Of a DNA stretch of 64,000 nt, positions 57,568-64,000 are shown one piece after another. The translations under genes and the position numbers were made by a program. Source of the DNA: Agarophyton chilense (Eukaryota; Rhodophyta; Florideophyceae; Gracilariales; Gracilariaceae); NCBI GenBank assembly GCA_030374765.1, contig JARGXX010000090.1, positions 310,001 to 374,000 on the forward strand, in the 5' to 3' direction. The notes below the pieces were generated by a model. That model was not told the origin of the DNA and ran no database searches. It worked only from the letters and a program-made list of their open reading frames with translations. Positions within the stretch are counted from its first letter, which is position 1. Each line of letters starts with the position of its first letter.

Positions 57568-58239
57568 TCTCCTGCGAAGAAAGCTTTCGCCCTGGTGGGA
57601 ACCTGGTCATCTTCTGTTCTGCATTCTAGTTCCTGAAATAGCATAGTGCTTTGAACGAGTGCTAGTACGTCGACGGAAACGGGGGGATGCAGAAGTCGAT
57701 TATCGTCGATAAGTCATCAATGTTGTTCCTACACCATCGCTCAAACCCTATGACAATCCCAGGACGGAACAAAATGAGTGTGTTCCGGGCATGGGAGATC
57801 GCCCTAGCCACAAGCAAGAAAATGAAAGAGTCCGAGGGAAACAAGAATGTTCTGGTAAAGGTATATGCCGCTTAGGAGCCAAAGAAGGGCGAATGCGACG
57901 GTATGTCGTTCTACTCTGCTGAAAGCGTAATAAAACTCTCGGCAGAAGCGCCAGCAGCAGCCACCATTATTCTCAAGGGTGTCAAGTTTTATTTTACACG
58001 GGTAAAGTCAGAAAGCCAACGTCGGTTGGCACGCTTAGTTTGGAAGAATGGTGGAGAGGTATTCAAAGTGGGGTATAGAAGAAGGTTAATGCCCGTAATG
58101 GCTGACTGCGTGGGACGTTGTATGAATGAAAACACTGATATGAGGGATTTGAGGTGGCGAAAGAGGAAGGGTACGAGGAGGAAGAGGATGTGTAAGGCAA
58201 AGGTGAACCAGAGATCAGTGGTGATTGAAAATATTATTA

Positions 58240-60933
58240 TCTGAAGATGGGGGTCATTTGATCGTTCAATCGTTTGCAGAGAAAAAAGCTCTCGCCCGTG
58301 GGACTCGGTACAATCTGTTGATAAAGGAGCGGTATTGTTGCCACGCGAGGGAGGGGAAAGAAAGATCGTGCTGCGTATTTCTGGTGAATGAGAAGGACGA
58401 AACTCATAATAGCGGAGAGGGAAACGAGACCGAACCAGGGTGCGACAATTCGAGCCAGATCATGGTAATCTTTTATCAGGGGGTAGGATGGTGAGGTCTG
58501 GTTCATCGTCCGTTGCCAAAAGGAGGTCAATGTAGTTCAGGGTTTCATCCACAATATAGAGGGGAGTTGTGATTTCGAAGAAGCGGACGAAAACGTATTT
58601 GTGGTCTTTGGGTTGATCGTGGTTTTGGTAAGACGAAAAAGGGCGAGAAGCTTGCAGACCAAAAATGTCAGGTAATTGAAGCTAAATGATGGAATACCGG
58701 AGACGAGAATATTGGAGAATTGTGAAAGCTTGGAAGGGCCGAAAGGCAGAGGTGGCAAATGTGCGCAGGATAACCGGTACTGGGGGTTCTCGGAAGTGGT
58801 TGCAATTGAATGTTCGGTCGAAGTCTTTCGAGGAAGGGGTGACCCCGTTGTCGATGAAGGTGTAGTTAACAAGGGAGAAGGTAAGAGAGGATAGAGAGTG
58901 TGATGAAGAAGAAAGTCCGACAGTCTCGATGTAAAGGTGGTGAAATGAGGAAATGACGTCACGTGAGCTTTGGGTGACGAAAGAGAGAGTAGAAGAGCTG
59001 AAGAAATTTTAGAGAGAGGCATTGGATCATTTCCGGTTTGCTCGAAGGCACTGGTTTGTGGTGATGATATCCTAGAAGAGGACGATGGTACCGTCGCAAA
59101 GCACGGGAATCCTTCGAGTTCGACGGAAGGAGGAGCTTGAGGAGGTGGACAGGTGGTGGAGACTGGGGGATGAGTTGCAGAAGCCTTCTGTGATTTGGTT
59201 TGCGTCCACTGTTCCCTTGTGAGCAGTTGAAGATCTTCGGGATGTGCGTTGATGGTGGTTTCTGAAGAGGAGGTGTGCGTGTTCGTAGATACCGGCGTCG
59301 GAGAAGTGAAGGCCTCCATATAGTATGATGTCTGAAAGGATGTCGTCCAGAAAATGGAACTCGAGTGTTCCGAAGTGATAAGCTTAGCAAGAGGCGGGGA
59401 CGGTGACGTAGAGATGCTTGAAGTGCTTGAGGAGTTCTTTGACCGAGAAAAGTCGTTGATCTGTCTATTCTGAGGTGTTGCTGTAGCGGAATACGATAGT
59501 GAAGAGGTCTGCGTATGCGGCGAAGACGGATGTGATGGGAGCGGTGTCAATTACTTTGCAGCAACAATCCAAAAAGGTACCTATGAACGGGAATACCATG
59601 TCGACAGCGCGGTAGCCTTTCGCTTCAAGCATGCCTTGTATTCCGTAAGTTGTGAAGAAGCTATTGAGAAATATGCTTTTTTCTGGGGGTGGAGAAGTCG
59701 ATGTACAGTCCCGATGCGCCGAAGTTGGCTTCAACGTTTGCGAAGGATCTTATTTACGTGGGTGAGAACGGTGCTTCTAATTGATTTCAAGGATTTCGAG
59801 GATATGGTGGAGGATGCAACAGCGGTTAAGAGGCTTTCGGACTTCTAGCGTTCGATGGTTACGAGTTTAGCGAGTCTAGAGATACTGAGATGGAAGTTAT
59901 GAAAGGGTTCGAAAGAGAAGATAGACTAACGGGTAAGGAGTGGAGATATTTTAAGAAGGGGGTAAGTTTTGAAGAAGTAGTTGTAGGCAGAGAGGGAGTT
60001 TGTGTGGAGGAGAGATGCTGCCTGATCTCTGAGAGTTCTTGCAACGCGGGGTAGGTAAAGCTGTTCGGCGTCGTTGGCATTCTTCAGAAGAGGGTTGTGT
60101 CCGGATCGGTTGTGAAGGTTGTTTGAAGCAGGTCTAGGGGCTAAGGGAGTGAGGTGGAGGTTTAGGTCGGAGCGAGGCATGAGGCACTTATGACAGGGTT
60201 TGACTGTGTTTGTGCCCTGGAGAATGGCGAAGATGACTTTTACTTCTAGGATGTCTGCAGCATAGTTTGCGATGACAGAGTGGCTATGTCGGATCACCTG
60301 GTCTTCATTACAGGAAGGGAAACCTTGGAGCGCGACTGCTGTGACGGGATCGAGAATGATTTGTAGAGCTTCATGGATGAGCTTCAAGGAGTCTGAAAAG
60401 TTGAGGAAGATGATTAGAACTGGGTAGAAGGTGATGAAGATGCTTGAAAGGGAGGTGTAAGACGTTTATAAGTAAAGCTTGGCGAAGCCGATGAAAGATT
60501 CCATGCCAGGGGTGTTGGCGTTGTGAATAATACATCTTGGGAGTAAAGAATATGGTCATTGAAGTCCGGGTAAGCACATTTGCCGATTTATGAAGCCCCA
60601 GGAGGAGCGTGTGAAGGAGCACCATCTGAAGAGCACTGTTTGAAGACATCGAACAAGTTGTTCGTGTGAGGGGCATAGAGGAGGTGCTGAAGACGGACAT
60701 CGAAGGGTTTTTTTAGGTGTAGAGTTGCGGTGATGTTTGGGAGAGTGTGAAAAAAGGGTGGTGGATTCGACGCCAATGGAGGCAAGGATGCTGTCTATTA
60801 CTTTCGAATGAAGTTGAAGGCAGTTGGAGAGAGAGGATGCCCGTTGCATGATGGTGGTGAGGAAAGTGCAGGATGAAGACGGTGGAGAGGGTTCAAACTT
60901 ACTATGGGTAGTCATCAGGGTGATCTGATGCAT
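58240..60933 (-). pseudogene. Plavaka/CACTA-like transposase relic
   Basis: A large decayed transposase on the minus strand. The most readable part (59926-60387) has ALQGFPSCNEDQVIRHSHS, YAADILEVKVIFAILQG, KPCHKCLMP and NDAEQLYLPR. This fits the tnp2/Plavaka pattern of (Y/A)ADIPE followed by a C..C zinc pair. Farther on come IFSFEPFHNFHLGIS (about 59870-59920), KELLKHFKHLYVTVP and YHFGTLEFHFLDDILSDI (about 59340-59440), then YEHAHLLFR and, near 58560-58620, KYVFVRFFEI. The order agrees with EnSpm/CACTA transposases of the Plavaka type. The frame changes many times, and terminal CACTA repeats were not found. The long Ser/Thr/Pro-rich frame 58537-59550 is only one of the shifted readings. Confidence 0.5.
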
Positions 60934-62872
60934 ATATTGCGCAGATTTTATTTTTCAGAATGAAAATGCGACCGAATCCAATTCCAATGATATGAAACAA
61001 ATTAATAGTGGTTTCAATATGAATGATATGGAATAATCAGCGCGCTTTTTAATTTCACCCTGTGAAGAATATTCGGGAGAGCTGTATATGACAATTCATT
61101 CCCAAAGAATGCAAATCTGTTCAGTTTTTGAATTGAAGAACTGTATCAAGAATCACTTCGACATAATTAGCTCCAATTCTATTTGAAGTGCAACTTGCAT
61201 GAAAGTAGTTTTCTTGGGCATAAATATTTGTCGGCTTCTTCTTTTGTTATGAGTTAGACCACTTTTTAGTGAATTTCACTGACCATTTGACTAGCTGCAT
61301 GCAAGATATACACACCAACTCCGGTGTGGTTCTGATTCCAGTACGATGGGAACGACTGATGCACGGTTGACCTTTATAAGTTGGACCCAGCCGCGCTGAC
61401 TTGATTTCAGTTTTTACATAGAATTCTTCTGGTCAGTTATTCTGTTCTTGTTGATAAGCTCAACCATGTCCGTTTGAACTTCAGGACTCTTACTCAACCA
61501 AAGTAACTAGCTCGAGGTATTTTGTGCATTTGCCTGCCATTACTCTTGTTGGAGGTCCGACCACATTATACAAATCAGACTCACGAACCCCGCTTTTTGA
61601 ATTGAACTATAACTCATTTGGCGTTAGTGAATGATCGAATATGTAAGCTCTAGTCCCTGTAAAGGCTTTGACTTTTTGTAACCCGTTGGCTCATAAGTAG
61701 CCCAGCATAGCTCTGCCTCTTCGGCGGTTGCCCATATTCCCACATTGTCTTCTCTGAAAAAAACCTACTAAGGAAAGAAATTCCCCTTTCTCGACTTCTT
61801 TGTTTGCTATGATCTCCCCATTATTGTTGTTCTGGTCTATTTCAGGCTTACATTACACTTCAAAGTTGTGGATCAGACACGGAGAGGCTCCGACGCTTAG
61901 AACACCTTTCGAGGAAAAATAGTAACCATGTAAATGTCGATTTGCTTCTGAGAATTGCATCATACTATTGATCGTGTTATTGAATTAATGGAAAGAATCT
62001 GTATCAACGTCACCCAGACTAACGACTCGAAAAAAACCACTGAATGCTAGCCAGAGATATTATGATGCATTTCAATGTATGTTTTTGAAACAGTATCATA
62101 AAGTACCAGGTAGTGTGTCATTTTCAAATATTTAAATCCTTTTATGGTCATCACTGACTAAACCTCTTCAAAAGTCTCCTAAATAACACTTAAAACATCA
62201 GGTATAGCTCGGAGTTTTTAAATGGGGGTTTGGTACTCTTTAGGCTCCATTAAAGCCGTTCAAAGGTATTATTTGATATTACAACAGGTCTCAAGAAAAT
62301 TCAAAATATAGGCCGAATACGCGGTGGCAAGGCGCCAAAAACAAACATTTTTAATGAGTGCCATTAGTAACCACTCCAGCCAAACGAACTCGTAGCCTTG
62401 ACGAATTGCAGCACGCACCTCAGTTTGCGACCAACAATAAGGCTCGTTCACCTCGCGACGCAACCCAAATCTCCTGAGCGATTTAACCCATCTCGAATTG
62501 TAAGCGCCGACGAGGGCTCTCCGCCAGGCGAAACTGCTTTTCAATTCGTCTGTTTTCTGGCAGAGCAGCACGTTCATTTTTATCCTTTTCCGCCTGTGCC
62601 CGCTCCCGTTCACGATCCTCTAACGCGGTAAGCATACCATTATCAGTCAATAACAATCCACTTGTTTGGCTAAACGTCCAGTTCACTAACACACCACTAT
62701 CACTTCGTATAAATTGCGAGAGGTTCTGAATGGCTCGACGAGTTGCTATAACTGAATAACTATCATATCTAACTAAATAAATATCATAACTAACTGAAGT
62801 CTGTTTCCAAATCATATCTCTTTCCCAAAATTTCCGAAAATCGACGTTTAAGCTACAGTAAAGCTAACCAAA
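60934..62872. other. No firm gene; possible pogo-like tail near 62480-62815
   Basis: The part from 60934 to 62260 is AT-rich with only short frames. A minus-strand frame at 62483-62815 has SQTSGLLLTDNGMLTALEDRE followed by a charged ERERAQAEKDKNER run, which recalls the C-terminal tail of pogo/Tigger-type transposases. The catalytic part is absent, so this is a weak suggestion. Confidence 0.4.
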
Positions 62873-64000
62873 TCAGTGTGAAAAAATTTGAAGTAATAAT
62901 ACTGTTTTCAAAACATAACCGTTATTGCATCCTTTTTACTCTAACGCGAGTTCAGTTGTTTATTTTCGCTCCTTTAGCCTGTATAACACTTACACAACGC
63001 TTCGACATTGATTATATAAAAAGATTGATAGCATTACTGTCAATCTTTTCTCAGCAATCTTTGATACAATTTTTTAAATAAAAAACTGTATCAAATTGTC
63101 TTCCTTGCCCATTATCTATTCAGGCCAACATTGTCCAAATGTTTTCGATAGGGTTGAGGTCAGAAAAGCGCGCAGGCCATTCCATAACCGACTTATTTAG
63201 ACTATTAAACCACAGTGTCATAGAATTGGACTCATGCACAGCTGCATTATCTTGCTGAAAAATGAATTCTTCTACGTGCGTAAATTATGCAAAAGGTTGC
63301 AGATAGTTTTTCTGGAAGCTCAGCATACTTCTCAGAGTCTATAGTAGTTTCAATAAAAGCTATATCAGTTGCACTTTGCGTACGGATTCCAGCCCAAACC
63401 ATTACTGATTTACCTCTTCAATATCTCGTCACAAATTCTTTATTTTCTTTTCGTAGATCATGACAATAAAATTTATAGCAATCTGGACCATCAAGGTTGA
63501 ACTTTTTTCCTCGAAAAAGATAACATTGTTCCATTCAGTTTTCCAATAAGCCTTTTTAGCACACCATTCAACACGATTGTTCTTTTGATGATCTTTTTTT
63601 AAAAAAGGTTTTTTCATTCATGCGTACTTGAACAGTTTTTGACAGTTAACTGCCAGCCATATAGTACATCTCCATAGAGACATATTTAGATTTTTGACAA
63701 TTTTTCCGCAAAATGAAGTTTCATGGCAGATTTCTCGCTTGATTTCACTTTTACCGGCTGGAAAAAGTGACGTAGTTCCGCCAGTGGAACGCTTTGTTTC
63801 GTATGTAACGGGGTTTTTCATGAAGTTTCTGGTTGTTTTTAGCTTCGCTTGAGTTTTCGCGCTATATCTGCTGGAATCATACCCTGGCCCTTTAACTCCA
63901 TGATTTGAAGCTGTTCAGAACGCGTAAGAGGCGGGCCACGAGCCATGATTGAGCTAATGGTTGTATAAAGGATATACTTTTGAAACAGTTTTTTGGACTT
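62873..64000 (-). mobile_element. Tc1/mariner element relic, cut by window end
   Basis: A Tc1-type transposase fossil (minus) fills this segment. The left part holds TACTGTTTTCAAAACATAACC (about 62906-62926). The right edge, read inverted, gives ACTGTTTCAAAAGTATATCC, so a terminal inverted repeat pair is likely, with its right end beyond the window. The left limit at CAGTGTGAAAA (62873) is a guess based on the usual CAGT start; a TA duplication is not clear. Confidence 0.7.
62950..63946 (-). pseudogene. Tc1-type DD34E transposase, decayed
   Basis: A cut-and-paste transposase read from ATG at 63944-63946: MARGPPLTRSEQLQIMEL and QGMIPADIARKLKRS form the N-terminal helix-turn-helix. NGTTSLFPAGKS-type paired-like remnants follow (about 63740-63800). 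The catalytic part has WNNVIFFEEKS (about 63500-63535), FIFQQDNAAVHESNS (about 63215-63265) and WPARFSDLNPIENIW (about 63135-63185). The second D and the E are 34 residues apart, which marks the Tc1 DD34E group. At the first catalytic site relatives have (S/W)DES; here it reads EEKS, so the Asp is lost. Several in-frame stops (mostly TGA) and frameshifts show it is dead. Confidence 0.85.

Noticed and set aside
58537-59550. 337-codon Ser/Thr/Pro-rich open frame on the minus strand as an independent gene
   Set aside because: Adjacent frames of the same strand give transposase-like blocks over the same interval, so it is a shifted reading of the Plavaka/CACTA-like relic.
62483-62815. pogo/Tigger-type transposase C-terminus
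   Set aside because: Only a charged tail is readable; no catalytic or CENP-B-like part is present, so it is mentioned but not called as a gene.
63059-63097. TTTGATACA...TGTATCAAA inverted repeat as a terminator or element end
   Set aside because: It lies inside the Tc1 transposase reading and is coded by it (around FDT and CIKD), so it is probably incidental.
1-64000. CRISPR arrays, bacterial operons, rRNA genes, or prokaryotic origins
   Set aside because: No regularly spaced repeats, no ribosome-binding-site-led gene clusters and no rRNA-like segments were seen; all recognisable content is eukaryotic.

Overview
The window is eukaryotic DNA made almost entirely of transposable-element fossils, with one clear host gene: a short, apparently intron-free nucleolar RRM protein of the RBM34/Nop12 type (50631-51545, minus). 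The mix of elements (piggyBac, PIF/Harbinger with a Myb/NAM-like partner, an oomycete-type hAT-like transposase, a Plavaka/CACTA-like transposase, Tc1/mariner, Ty1/copia and chromodomain Ty3/gypsy) fits a protist or alga with a repeat-swollen genome. A red alga is my best guess, based on the short-LTR copia element and the single-exon host gene. That guess is an inference and not a firm call.

Layout. 1-1930: 3' part of an old Ty3/gypsy pol. 2863-6636: a piggyBac relic (minus) with inverted ends, split by an 899-bp solo LTR (4443-5341, target duplication ATTGT). 6775-11410: a nearly whole Ty1/copia element (minus) with 90-bp LTRs, target duplication AGATG and a primer site matching the anticodon arm of initiator tRNA-Met. 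13236-33170: an old Ty3/gypsy chromovirus ('A'), with a younger Ty3/gypsy element ('B', 15607-25446, 716-bp LTRs, target duplication TTCTC) inserted in its gag. Both carry a further reading region on the opposite strand between pol and the 3' LTR. 33182-33835: an unidentified open frame. 34828-36720: hAT-like relic. 37535-39749: PIF/Harbinger pair. About 41660-48847: a third Ty3/gypsy element ('C'), the best preserved in pol, with no recognisable 3' LTR. 50631-51545: host RRM gene. 58240-60933: Plavaka/CACTA-like relic. 62873 to the right edge: Tc1/mariner relic.

The stretches between these (1931-2862, 11411-13235, 33836-34827, 36721-37534, 39750-40526, 48848-50630, 51546-57162, 60934-62872) hold no gene I can recognise.

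The most interesting signals are the antisense reading regions that recur at the same place in elements A and B and look related; the primer site shared by A, B and C; the very short copia LTR with a half-tRNA primer site; hairpin-rich gypsy LTRs; and a near-identical 25-bp end shared by the A-type LTR and the tail of element C, which suggests a chimera. All calls come from reading the sequence and from remembered family motifs; no database search was run.
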